Shown: positions 21,401 to 32,251 of the stretch, piece after piece | How the letters are laid out: each line of letters begins with the position of its first letter | Numbering within the stretch: the first letter of the stretch is position 1 | Source of the DNA: Ottelia alismoides | Taxonomy: Eukaryota; Streptophyta; Magnoliopsida; Alismatales; Hydrocharitaceae | Length of the DNA: 64,000 nucleotides | Assembly (NCBI GenBank): GCA_037367405.1 | Contig: JAZKJV010005749.1 | Span: forward strand, 248,001 to 312,000 | Reading direction: 5' to 3' | Program-made: the position numbers and the translations under genes | Notes under the pieces: model-generated | Databases searched by the model: none | Told to the model about the DNA's origin: nothing | The model's input: only the letters and a program-made list of their open reading frames with translations

Positions 21401-22780
21401 AATTTCAATATAAGAGTATTTCAACACTTATACATGCTTCATTAAATTCATACAATATGAACATTATGAAGCTTCATGAATGACTAGAGTAAAGATAGTA
21501 GAATGATGACACTCATCACCTACATCCATCTAAACTCTTAAAGCATAGGTTCAGGTAGGTACTCAAATAATTTGAATACATTATCTCTAATAGAGCTACC
21601 ATTCTACATGATGTAGAGAACCATGTCATTCATGATTAAATGTCAAGAGCACATATGTATGCCAGAATATCTTTATCATGAATCATATTCACATAATTAA
21701 TTCTTCCAAGGGAAATAATAACTCTATTCATAATAGAGTGGTTTAATTGGATATAATTAACTCAATCATATTAAATTAATTATCAATCCAATTTAATCAA
21801 TCAAACTTGATTGCTATACTTGAATATATATATGGTATTATTGTCAAAGTACGTATTAATTCGTATTTTAATAATTAGAAAAATACATCTTAGTCCCTCG
21901 GACATTATCTCGGCCCTACCCGCTGTCATGTCCAGTACCGGCGGGAGTGGGACGGACCGCATACGTTGCAACCCGCTACCCCAGCGATCCCCGACTAGAC
22001 ACCATATCCGCCTCGGGAAAGGATAATGCCAAATTGATTAATTTGTACTTGAGATGATCATCGGTTCTTCAACCGAAATTATACCATATAGTAATCAAAA
22101 CAATTTTTGATTATAAGGAGATTTGCTAGACAAATTCCCAATCCTATTCAAGCAAGAGTTTGATGATTGTGATTTCAATTATGATTTAGATCAAATCTAA
22201 TCAATTAATTGATTGGGGCCAAGCCAATTAAGGAAATAATAATTCTCTAATATTTCACAAATATTTTTCATAATTATTTCTCGAAATTAACAATTAATTT
22301 CATTTATTGAAAATCACATGAATCTTGATTAGGAAAGTAATTTCAGCAGTGACCCCTACTTACTAAAATTAGCATATCTCAATCAATTTAAATCCAAATT
22401 AAGCAAAGTAAGTTTCCATAGTTTCCTAACTTGATTTACAACAGAACTTATGTGTTTTGCACGCATTTCGAGGCGTCTCTAAACAGTAATTAACTCCTTA
22501 ATTATGTTAAGATTCGCAGTTCCCGTAACAGTGAATACATGTTCATTAAAACTACCATATCTAGAGCATACGAAATCTGATTTACGCAAACTCAGATCCT
22601 ATGGTTTACTTATTTAATGGAGAACAAAATCCAAGTATTAAATTCGTGTTTAAACAATTTAAACAGTGCCGAATTTATTTACTAAACAGATCTGCGAAAT
22701 CAAATGTGATAAAAACTTTCGCAACCTTAACGAACCCAAGTCGTCCTCGGTTAGAGAATCACTATTCGAAACCATCAACC
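18407..22780 (-). pseudogene. Decayed copia gag-pol
   Basis: About 4.4 kb of minus-strand sequence with many stops and frameshifts. Two anchors identify it. A gag-pre-integrase segment lies at 20439-20675 (MSVDEINGLVRHETLD, then CEYC). An RT segment lies at about 19330-19700, where pieces equivalent to KWIFKRKR, TFKAR and the MDVKTAFLNG-EEEIYMEQPEGF region can be read across frames. The rest (integrase core, RNase H, gag) is too degraded to place by eye. The length is close to that of a normal copia internal region, so decay is mostly by point changes and small indels. Confidence 0.7.
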
Positions 22781-22794
22781 TGGCTCTGATACCA
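22781..22794 (-). other. Primer binding site (initiator Met tRNA)
   Basis: On the minus strand the sequence reads TGGTATCAGAGCCA, two bases after the LTR end at 22797. This is the standard copia PBS complementary to the initiator tRNA-Met 3' end. Confidence 0.9.
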
Positions 22795-22796
22795 CT

Positions 22797-23302
22797 TGAA
22801 GGATATGGTGAGATCCTCAAGCGCATCACGGAAGCGTGAGCGTCGTATCGAATACGACGAGGAGCGACTAATCGGACTAGTTGCTCGATGCAGCGGAATT
22901 TAAAAATTTTTATACGACGAAACCACATGATCCAAGAACACTTCTCGAATCATTTCGTCTAAACCACAAACAAGTAATAGGATTACCTCTTGAAGCGTGG
23001 TTGCGATCGAGTCTCTAAACGAAGAGACCTCCTGTCTCAAGTCCGATCCGACGGAGGAGACGCTTGCGAGCACGGGGATGAACCGCGTGCTTCTCGCAAT
23101 CCATGCTGATGATCCAAGCGGTGGATCTCCTGATCTCAACACACGAGATCCGACGTCTTCTTCATGAGCGAGGCACACCGAAGGAGACGGAGATCCACGA
23201 GCAGAAGAACGGGCAGCATAACGACGATACCGCGGTGATGGAGAACCTCTCCATGGTATCCATGGTGGACGGCCATGAGAGGGATAAAGAGGGCAGACCT
23301 CT

Positions 23303-23335
<33 letters not shown>

Positions 23336-24538
23336 TGCTTCTCAAGCATTGTGTGTAAAAAGAGAGCATGGGTATGCCTCTCTATTTATAGGGTTTTGGG
23401 ATCCATGGATCTCAATCCATGGGACATATAAAATCAATGGATGAGATTGTTTTATGTCAATCCAATGGTCAAGATTGTTGTTGGTAAAACCAACAAATTT
23501 AGGTTAAAATATATTTGACAAAATCAAATATAAATTAGTCCTAAATCAAACCAATAAATAAGGAGAGAATACATACATGGAGATCACAATTCCATGTATA
23601 ACATGGTGGACGGCCACCCATTCCAAATAGGGCATGGGTGCCGCCCACCCCATTCCTAATGGAGGGCAATCTCATGATAATTCATGAGATCGCATATCTC
23701 CATGGAAATTTTCTCTTTATTTATTTCCAACAACTTTTGTTGGGTTTTATTCTTCAAAAATAATTCACAATTATGTTTGAGAATATTGCAATCTTGCCAT
23801 GGAAAAATTGTGAATCATATTCACAACCCAAAACAACATATAATTTACATTGTCAATTAATTACACAATGTGTATCTAATACACATAATAATTAATCAAC
23901 ACATATAAATTATAATTATCTCTCTCTAATACATTATAAATCACATTTATAATATATTATGAATAATTGGATATTACTATCCACATTATTCTTATCCATA
24001 ATAATTAAATCACATTTAATTATATTGGATAACTTATTCTCATGTGCTCAAATAATATGAATCACATTCATATTATTTACATCTTTGATAATCAAATCAC
24101 ATTTAATTATCTAAGACAACTCTCCTTATAATATGAATCAAATTCATATTATTCATGATAATTAAATCACATTTAATTATCCTTTTTCTCAATGCTCGGA
24201 TACATATATCAACAATAGAATTATCCATGAACTCTTTCAAGGATAATGCGCTTTTCTCCGTGAATACTTGGAGATAAGGAAAGGGAGATTGTATTGTTCC
24301 ACGTATAGTGACATGGATATTGAGATCACATCTCAAATCCAGATCTCGGGCCTCCCATAGATGCTTGATTAAATCAAGACCGCAAATCTAATCTTCTCAT
24401 TGAATCTGAATCACATTCAGATTAATGTCCAACATTTGGACTAAGATCACATTACTTCTCTACTAAGAGGAATTACTAAAATACAGACCCGTTTCATCAC
24501 TCCCTTGGAATGGAAGCGTCATGGTTATACAACCGTTT
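22797..24538 (-). repeat. 5' LTR of copia element, part 1
   Basis: It matches 15715-17460 of the other LTR with scattered substitutions, including the TATA-like box (23382-23391) and the inverted-repeat array. It stops inside a run of T after CAACCG, where the plus-strand element begins. The counterpart of 17461-18115 is absent from this LTR, so about 655 bp of LTR was lost at this junction. Confidence 0.85.
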
Positions 24539-25655
24539 TTGGCCTTAAAAACCCTAGTAAATGCGTGTAAATAGGCTTAATATAGGCATTTTAGCATTCA
24601 TGCATATGTGTGTAAATATTGTATAAAATGCGATTTTTAAAGCCAAAATTATAGAATAAAGAAAAGAAAATAAAAAGAATAAAATATTGTAAATATTTTA
24701 TGACCCGAAACCCCGAGACCTAGGCATCTTGATGAATAGGTCGACAAGGAATAAAGTAGGGGGAGATAAGGGCCAAAAATACCAATAAAATTCCTTTTAT
24801 TTTATTCATTCTTTATTCATTTTGGGACCTATTTTTGGTTCCACTTTTTATACATCAAATTAAGAAACTTTGTATATGAAAGTTGTAGATAATTTTATAA
24901 AGAAAAATACAAAATTGATTTCACAGAAAAATAATACACAGATAAAAAGTTATGGTCTGAATAAAAATCCAGAAGCCCAACTTCCCAGACCCGTATCTCA
25001 CAAATAAAAACTCCAAATGCAGCGTACTCCCCTTTAATTATATATAGAAGAAAATAAGCTATTTAATGGCGGTGGTTTCGCAGTTGGCGGAGCTACGGTT
25101 TGAAAGTTGAGTTTTGGACTCCCATTGTACCTTGTACATATTAAAATATTCAATTTATTATTTATTTATTATTTTTACAATTTTATATTTTTATAATGTT
25201 GTAAATAATACTTATAATATTAATGTACATTAAAATAAGAATGAAAACCTAAATAAAAATAAAAATAAAATACTTAAAAATAAAATACATAGATACATTA
25301 CCTGTACATATACCTATACAAAACATATTTGTATTTTATTAAATATACAAAACATATCAGAAAAATAAAATAAAAACATATTTCTGCATATAAAAGTATT
25401 TTATAATATTATAAAATAAGAAATAAAAATAATAAAATTAAAATCACAAAATAAAAATAAAGGAATAAAATATGTAGATAATATACCTATATAGGGGTAT
25501 AATAGCAACTTGTAAAAATATACTTCATAAAAATAAATAAAAATCATAATAAAATAATTTATAAAAAAATAAACATTTTTCATTTTATAATTAAAAATCA
25601 ATAAAATCGTTATCTAATTTTTATATATTTTAGAAATCTTTTTCACCAGGTTTTT

Positions 25656-25714
25656 CCTGGTTGGTCCACGTGGACCAACCAGGGGGCTAGGAGAGTTGAC
25701 CTCGGTCAACTCTC
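25656..25714. promoter_or_regulatory. Tandem palindromes with G-box and W-box cores
   Basis: The first is a perfect 28-bp palindrome with half-site CCTGGTTGGTCCAC, centred on CACGTG (25656-25683). Eight bases later comes an inverted repeat with 11-bp arms GAGAGTTGACC and GGTCAACTCTC and a 2-bp centre (25691-25714), which presents two W-box cores (TTGACC) head to head. The same pair is at 35342-35400, and with a few changes at 54769-54818. G-box and W-box are known plant regulatory cores; their use here is inferred. Confidence 0.6.
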
Positions 25715-26370
25715 TGCCCAACACCTGGGCTGTTGTCAGACTGTATTTTTCTTGGACTTCGCGGATTTTTGGAGGTCGATTCTTTCATCATTTGAGGTCG
25801 GTCTCTTCACGAGATATGTTCCCCTACCATCCAGCTACCACGCCCAGCCATTGGTTTGGCGTTTGAATCGAAGCTTCACCCGTGACACGCCCTCGAAGTT
25901 CGCTCCAGAGCCATGTTTCAAAATAGCCCTTCCAACTCCATTGTCACATTGAACCTCTTTTGACCAAGCTTCTCCCCCTCTGACTTGCGCCCTGGACCGG
26001 CGAGGGTGACAGCCAAGCCTCCGGCCAGGTGGAGCGGTGCTAGGCGAGGTCAAGGAGTGTTCCAACCCCCCATCTCCGGCGAGAGGCCGTGAGGTCTATA
26101 TCTCGCAGTTTCACACTGCTCGAGGTCATGTTTTTTTTCTTCCTTTTCTTGCTGATTAGTAGCTACTAGTTTAGTTGTTAAGTTGCGCTTTCAGTTTGTT
26201 GTTTAAGGGAATAGTTAGCTTAGATCCCATCTCGAACTCCTCGCCGGAGCTAAGAAGCTCCGGCAACCACCATTTTAGCCAACCATTCACGCCATCACTC
26301 GCCAAACTATCGCCCACAAATACATGGATTTTGCATTTTTTGTGTTGCTGCGTTTTTGTCTGTCCCTTGC

Positions 26371-26590
26371 AGGACCCAGGAGAGGCTTCCGCGCCTCGAC
26401 TTCTTGCCCGAGATCAGCCCCAGGTCAGCGGAAACTTCATCGAGCGGCTGGGGGTCAATCGTCGGCCCTCAGACCCATCTGAGCCACCTGGACGTTGCGG
26501 GGGAGCCGCAGGAGCACGCACGGGCCTTTTGGGAGCTTCACCACGCCGCGGGGAAGGAAGATCGGGGCGGGGGTATCTCGCTCCGGCGAG
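26371..26590 (+). other. Exon-like GC-rich block inside LTR
   Basis: A GC-rich block preceded by a pyrimidine-rich stretch and TTGCAG, and followed by GAG-GTAACC, so it has the look of an exon between splice sites. The second LTR repeats it (36059-36277). In the solo LTR a related reading frame survives on the minus strand (SHLDVGEEQQEQ against SHLDVAGEPQEH). Splicing of LTR transcripts is possible but not shown. Confidence 0.3.
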
Positions 26591-27146
26591 GTAACCCTCC
26601 TGTTCTTCCAACGCCGCCGATTGTCGTCCGATCACAGTGGTGCTCCAGACTAAACCTCAACCGTCAGATCAAGTGTGCCTGGACCGTCCATCGCGAACCG
26701 ATCATCTAATCCTGGCCGCTATCTCCCAAGGGGTATCGGCGCGCGAGAGCTTACCACGTGTCTAAGTGGGATCAAACCCATCGTCTGATCTGCGCCTTAG
26801 GCGGGTATTTTGCACATTCTTCCCGCCGATTTCTGTAATACTTTATTAAGTACTGAAACATTCCTTGGCCATTGTTATATTTTGGAATTATTGCGCTCAG
26901 ACCCCCCAGCTTTCCCCTATTTACATAAGGGTCCTCGCTAGGTCGCGTGAGCCTCACGTGGGCCTTGGTGTTTTTGCACGCAGACCCTTGCGGGTACTGG
27001 AATTCATTTTTGGTCCATAAAAGTGTTTATTGCATTAGATATTTTGTGCGCGAATTGTAAAGAGACCCTCGGATTTCTTGAGTATTTCAAAAACGCCCCT
27101 GCAGTTATGTATTTTCCTTTTGTTGCTTGTACTTTTTGCATGTGCC

Positions 27147-27152
27147 TATAAA
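27147..27152 (+). promoter_or_regulatory. Possible TATA box in LTR
   Basis: TATAAA in GCCTATAAAACCCC, repeated at the same place in the second LTR (about 36835). It is about 1 kb before the LTR end. The solo LTR has TTTATTAAAC there instead, so the site is not fully conserved. Confidence 0.3.
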
Positions 27153-28186
27153 ACCCCTAAAATTCTACAAAAATTAACTTAAGTCTCTGTTGCATCATAG
27201 ATTCATGGCTTATTTTTACTTTTTATAATTATTGCATTTTAATATTTATTAAAAATCAAAAATAGTCATTTTATGCACTGTCTAGCTTAGAAAATCCCTA
27301 AAAAATATAAAAACTCCTCAGAAAAATCCCAAAAATATATATTTCGTGTCTTTTAGTTTGTTTTAACTCCCAGCCAAAAATCATTAAAAAATACAAAAGA
27401 AAACTCCAAAAAATCACAAAACTCTAATAAACTCTATAAAAATATTAAAAATCCTACAAAATCCCGAAAAATACAAACTTTGTGCCTAAATTTTCCTTAT
27501 TTCATTATCTTTCACGAAAATTAATGTGGAGAAGTTTTGTTACTGTTTGCCATTTTCTTTCTCCATTTTAGTTTCAGCCTTGCATTTTTGCCACTGTTTT
27601 CTTTATTTTGACAAATAAAAATACCAAAAACATTCTAAAAATTTCCCAAAAATCACAAAAACAGTAAAAAAGTATAAAAAGACCAAAAGACTTTATTTGC
27701 TAATTTTTGAACATTTTTTATCTATTTTTATAAATATCTCTTCCTCCATTTTATAACATTGTCCTTATTTTCCAATATTGAAAAAGAAAATTATAAAAAT
27801 ATAAAATATAAAAGAAAATAAAAAATCAGTAATTGAAAATCAAAATACAAAATTATAAAATTAAAAATTAAATAAAAATATAAAAATTAAAACCCACAAA
27901 AAATAGCATAAGTAGACAATTTGATCACATTCACACACTTGAGCAATTTTTGCCCCGTTCTACCTGTCTGCTCCCTGTGTTCAACCTCTACACATACTTG
28001 CACCTATACACATCTTGTTGTAGAGTTATAATAAATTTTAACTCCGCACATTTACTTTCATTGCTTGATATATTTGTCGTGGGTTAATTGTTGATTAATT
28101 CGGGTTTCGTGAGCGGTCGCTCAGCGACACTGTAGTCCCGCCTTGTGTGGACTATTTTGACCCTCACAAAATCTGAGCTTTTCAAA

Positions 28187-28203
28187 TGGCGCCGTTGCCG
28201 GGG
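28187..28203 (+). other. Primer binding site (tRNA-Asp)
   Basis: TGGCGCCGTTGCCGGGG lies two bases after the LTR. It is complementary to the 3' end of plant tRNA-Asp (GTC), whose acceptor end reads CCCCGGCAACGGCGCCA. This is the typical Athila-type primer. Confidence 0.9.
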
Positions 28204-29578
28204 AGCAACAGCGCGTAGTTCGAGTTTTTGCTTCGTGTTGTGATCATTTGTCTACTTTTGCGGCTTTTATTTCTGTTTGTGTTATTTTGCATTATTTTTG
28301 ATATATTTTTTGAATTGTCTAACCACTCTCCTTGTTTGGATTCCGTGCGAGGTACGCGGATCGAGGGAGGAGCCCCTCTTGGAGCACCTTGGCACCCACG
28401 TGAAGCGGCTCTAGCTTAGCACGAAGAAGGACTTGGAGGATTTTTGCAAGACGACTTCTTAGCATTTCATTTCGTTGCATTGTATTTATTTCTTGTAATT
28501 TAAGTGAGTGAGGGACTCCAATTTGTAATAATACAGGTACCTCCGGACATTTGGATTCATGCGAGCCTAATTTCCAAGTGATTGTTCACTTGGGGGCTCG
28601 CCGTGCTTTTCGCGGCTTTTTCGTGTTTTCTCGCATTCTTTTTATTTTGTTTTGTTTTTCGATTTTATTTATTTTGTGTGATTGAGCCCCTAGTTCTAGG
28701 ATTGCTTGCGATAGACTAAGGCCAAACTCCTAATACTTTGCATGCACCTATAGTTTCGTTTGGACTTAGTCAAAATCTTAAACAGTTGATCATTAGCTTT
28801 CGATCCACGCGCCGCGAGCTCATTCCCGAACAAGCGCTTTCTCCTAACTCAAATGTGTTGAGCAGAGGAGGGGTGAGGCTAGACCGGACATTAGGATTGA
28901 GGGTTGGTGGTCAGCTTGTGGATCTTCACGATACTAGCAATTTCAGAAACTTAGGGCGATTTCATCGGCTTTTGCATTTGCATATAGATAGGTTTCAATT
29001 CTGTTGAGCATCCTTGCATGTAGAGTGCTGGAGGCAAGGTGAGAATTTACGCTTTAGCATCCATCATCATTTTGATCGCTTGCATTGCTTTTCCGCCTCT
29101 CTACCTCTGATTTTGCCATCTAGGATCTTAAAGGAATTGAATCCTCGTTAGGCGCGTGCATTTCTTATTAAAAATCCAAAAAAAAGTGATAACCAATAAA
29201 ATTGGGACTGCTAATATTACTTGACCCTAAAACCGATCAAAAAGAAAAATCTTGTCTTGGGGCGAGTAATCCCCTCATTATCTTCGCTTTTACTTGCTCG
29301 CGCACACACTAAGGATAGTGCCCAAATCCCATCAAGCCCCCTAAGTGTGTGTAAAATTCTTTGACTTCTCACCTAACTCTAAAACAGACAAGATTAAAAA
29401 GACCGTATTTTACGGTCTCTACCGAGTTGAGTAGGTGAATTGAGGGTTTGTCTTATTTTCATTTCTGTCTGTGATTGTTTTTGTGTGTCCTAGATCTCCT
29501 CTGCGCATTTGCGCCTTTTTCTTCACCCTCTTGACTTGACTGTCGTGCTCTCCCGATCATTTTCCTTTTGTTTTCGAG
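28204..29578 (+). other. Leader of non-autonomous element
   Basis: About 1.4 kb without a coding signal. It contains GGCTCGCCGTGCTTTTCGCGG at about 28593-28613, echoed in the leader of the remnant at about 61890-61970, so leader sequences are related. A short stem-loop with arms AGACCGTA and TACGGTCT lies at 29400-29418, about 160 bases before the ORF. Packaging or dimerisation signals usually lie in this region, but none can be assigned. Confidence 0.55.
29400..29418 (+). other. Short perfect hairpin in leader
   Basis: AGACCGTA, then TTT, then TACGGTCT. An 8-bp stem with a minimal loop in otherwise unstructured leader. A role is unknown. Confidence 0.4.
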
Positions 29579-31561
29579 ATGGCCGACTGGAGCGCATTTT
29601 ATCCGGATTTTGCGGATCATTCGCTCACTCCAGCTGGTCCACCCCCTTTTTTCCAGGAGGACTTTGCTCCTGACTTTTGTACATATCCGCCTCAGCCACA
29701 GTGTCAGACCTCGGATTTCTATGCACACCTACCTCCACTTCCGTATTCTCCACCTTCACATCCACCCGAGGCCGAGCTGTTGGAGTCACCTTTCATGGAG
29801 TCCACCCTTGAGCACTTGACCCAGATGATGGATCATATGAGATAGAGGATTGACCACCTCACTAGTACCAATAAGAGCGACCATGATGTTCCACCATTTG
29901 ATGATATGGGTTCACTCGAGGATTTCCATGAGAGCTTGCAATCACCCAAAATACAAAAAAATGAGAAAAATGTGAAAATACAAAAAGAGTTCGGGAGACA
30001 CATGATCGAGCCAGACTGTGAGAAGAGGTACCACTTGCCAGATCCTTTGACCACACAGCCTTTCACACCCGGTCCCACCTTTGACCCCGAGGATGCCGCT
30101 GTACAGACTGCTCTTGGCATGCCTCGTGTATATGATGATTCCGACTTCCTCTTTTGTATGGAGGAGGTCCGAAAATTCAAAAAAATGTTGACTGAACCTG
30201 AAGTGGTGGCCACCATTCATGAGATCATCCGTGCCCCACTTCAGCAGGCCATGACAGATTTATTGGCTCCTCTTCCCAAGAAGAGAAAGCGGAGGAGAAG
30301 ATCTGAGCGTCACATCTTGACCATGGCCACTGCCCACGCCATCACACACCGTCCCATTCCTCGAAAGAAGAACACTGCCACACCATTCATTAGCTGCACC
30401 ATCTCTGACCACACATGTGATCACACTCTCCTAGACGGCGGTGCATCGATTAGTATCATACCCTTCTCGCTGGTACAGTCTCTTCACTTAGGGCCTCTCA
30501 AGAAGACCAGGATGATCGTACAGTTTGCTGATGGATCAATAAAGAGGCCGAAGGGTACCCTTGAAAACGCCGTCATCTCGATTCAGGGCACGAGCTACCA
30601 TGTAGATTTTGTCGTATTGCCCATGGAGACCTCCACTGGGGAGCACTCTCCAATCATCCTGGGACGACCATTCCTTGCCTCCGCGAGGGTCGTTATTGAC
30701 TATGGATCAGGAGAGATTCGCTTCCGTTCTGCTGACGAGAGCGAAGCATTGATCATAGCACCTACTGCCGACCAGAGACCTGCACCTGATGTGACTTCAC
30801 CTATCTTGGCTGACCCCGAGAACTATGATCTATATGAGGATATCAGAGAGACCTTCTTCATGACCGATGATGAGACCCGAGAATTCCTCTCCAAGGAGGA
30901 AAGCTCGGAAAGCATAGACCTTGGTGTTGCTGCTTCCTGTGATTGGCGATGTGTTGATGACATCCGCGGGATTTACACGATCAATACCATTGAGCGGAGG
31001 GCATATTTAGAGACTATACAGGACGGACATGCTCTGACTACTTCCACTGATGAGTACGCTCCTGTCCATGTAGATACTGATGAGACTAAGGCCGAATTTG
31101 ATTTAGTTGCTTTTCTTCAGAAATTCGGGCCTTTTGATGAGAAAGATGATCCGGTTGAGATTATAGAGGACGAACAGAGTTCGACTACTTCCACTGATGA
31201 TTTCGTGCCTTTTGATTTTGACCTGGATGACACCTCGCAGGACGACTCCGAGTACACTACTTCCGATGATGATGAGTTCGTCCCATTCCACTTTGATACC
31301 AGCGAGACTCCCAAGGCCGGACCGAGTCACACTTCTTCCACTCACACGTCTGTGCCTTTACACCATAGGACCACCAAGGGAGAACCTAGCCGTACTACTT
31401 CCATTGACCAGTTCGTCCCTTTCATATTCGATTCCACTGAGGGCCTTCACCGTGTCGACCCTGATCGGCTTTCGTCCGCTGTGGACCCCGATGTCGACTT
31501 GCATCACACTAGATCTATCCCTCAGCGGTCTCGCAAGAAGGTTCGCTTTCAACCTTCTTGA
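29579..31561 (+). pseudogene. Protease-containing ORF of non-autonomous element
   Basis: One frame from ATG at 29579 to the stop at 31559-31561, interrupted only by TAG at 29843-29845. The part after the stop is a 551-codon ORF from 29906. The Pro-rich N-terminus (MADWSAFYPDF) has no gag capsid fold that I can recognise. A retroviral-type aspartic protease follows at residues about 155-280 of the 551: LLDGGASISIIP holds the catalytic Asp, and IILGRPFL is the second conserved motif. It resembles the protease of the large element in the window. The C-terminal 180 residues are acidic with about five copies of a TTS-D-FVPF-FD unit, ending in a basic tail (RSRKKVRF). The TAG probably arose from CAG; readthrough cannot be excluded. 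The function of the repeat domain is unknown. Confidence 0.75.
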
Positions 31562-31650
31562 TCATCTGTACATCCGTCTCTGTTGTATATCCTTTCTGGT
31601 ATATCTTCCTATCTCCTGTTTTTACTCGTCCACCCATTCTCGTATCTGCC

Positions 31651-32251
31651 TTGCTTAGGACGTACTTTGTCCTAAGTATAGGGGGGTGGACGAGCCGAGT
31701 GCTCTTTTTTCGTTCCGTTTCATTACTCCTGTTGTCGCCTATACTTAGGGCTTCTTTTACCCTAAGTATAGGGGGAGTGATGCGTACATCCTCACAATCT
31801 CTTCTTCTATCTTCATCTCTTTTTCTTCTTTTCTTCTTTTCTTCTTTTCCTCTTCTATCTTCTTCATCTACCGAAAAGGTGCCGCCCCTTTTTGTCAGTC
31901 TTCTATACTTAGGACGTACTTTGTCCTAAGTATAGGGGGGTGTGCACCCCGAGTTTTCTATTCTTTGATCCTCTCCATTATCTCCGCTTCTTGTCTATAC
32001 TTAGGGATATCTTACCCTAAGTATAGGGGGAGACAATCTGAGTATGATCTGTTCATTCTCACCCTTGACCCTCCCTGCTTTGTGTACAGTCTGCTATACT
32101 TAGGATTATTTGATCCTAAGTATAGGGGGGACGGTCAACTTCTCATTGATTCATTCATTTATTCTTTAGATTTTCCTATACTCGGTACGAGTTATGCCTT
32201 CGCTTTTCTCTCCGATCTATGAGGACATAGCTCAAGCTAAGTATAGGGGGG
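31651..32251 (+). repeat. Array of six PPT-like hairpin modules
   Basis: Stem-loops with arms like CTATACTTAGG and CCTAAGTATAG, each directly followed by five or six G: 31651-31686, 31739-31776, 31903-31940, 31995-32031, 32094-32130, and a longer imperfect one at about 32172-32251. Spacing is 60-165 bases. The loops differ, while the arms change in concert (TTAGGAC with GTCCTAA; TTAGGG with CCCTAA), which points to selection for pairing. The G-run end is the same as the element's PPT (AAGTATAGGGGGA at 34181). Confidence 0.85.

Larger units (their letters stand above)
24539..28184 (+). repeat. 5' LTR of non-autonomous element (5' tip deleted)
   Basis: It matches 34231-37884 nearly base for base, with occasional substitutions, so the insertion is fairly young. 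It starts inside the LTR at TTGGCCTTAAAA and lacks the TGATGAATCC tip. It ends GAGCTTTTCA two bases before the PBS. It holds two adjacent inverted repeats (25656-25714), an exon-like GC-rich block (26371-26590), a TATA-like TATAAA at 27147 and the U5 motif TCCCTGTGTTCAACC at 27972-27986. Confidence 0.85.

Noticed and set aside
25401..25601. 66-codon Phe/Tyr/Ile-rich ORF resembling a membrane protein
   Set aside because: AT-rich LTR sequence translated by chance; the second LTR does not keep it.
28187..28203. tRNA-Asp gene fragment
   Set aside because: Only the acceptor-end complement is present, placed exactly at the LTR edge; it is a primer binding site.
29833..30216. Minus-strand ORF of 127 codons
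   Set aside because: Antisense of the protease-containing ORF, with no domain.
31651..32251. A CRISPR-like array, because repeats alternate with unique spacers
   Set aside because: The context is a plant retrotransposon, repeats are not identical, spacing is irregular, and each unit is a hairpin ending in the PPT motif.
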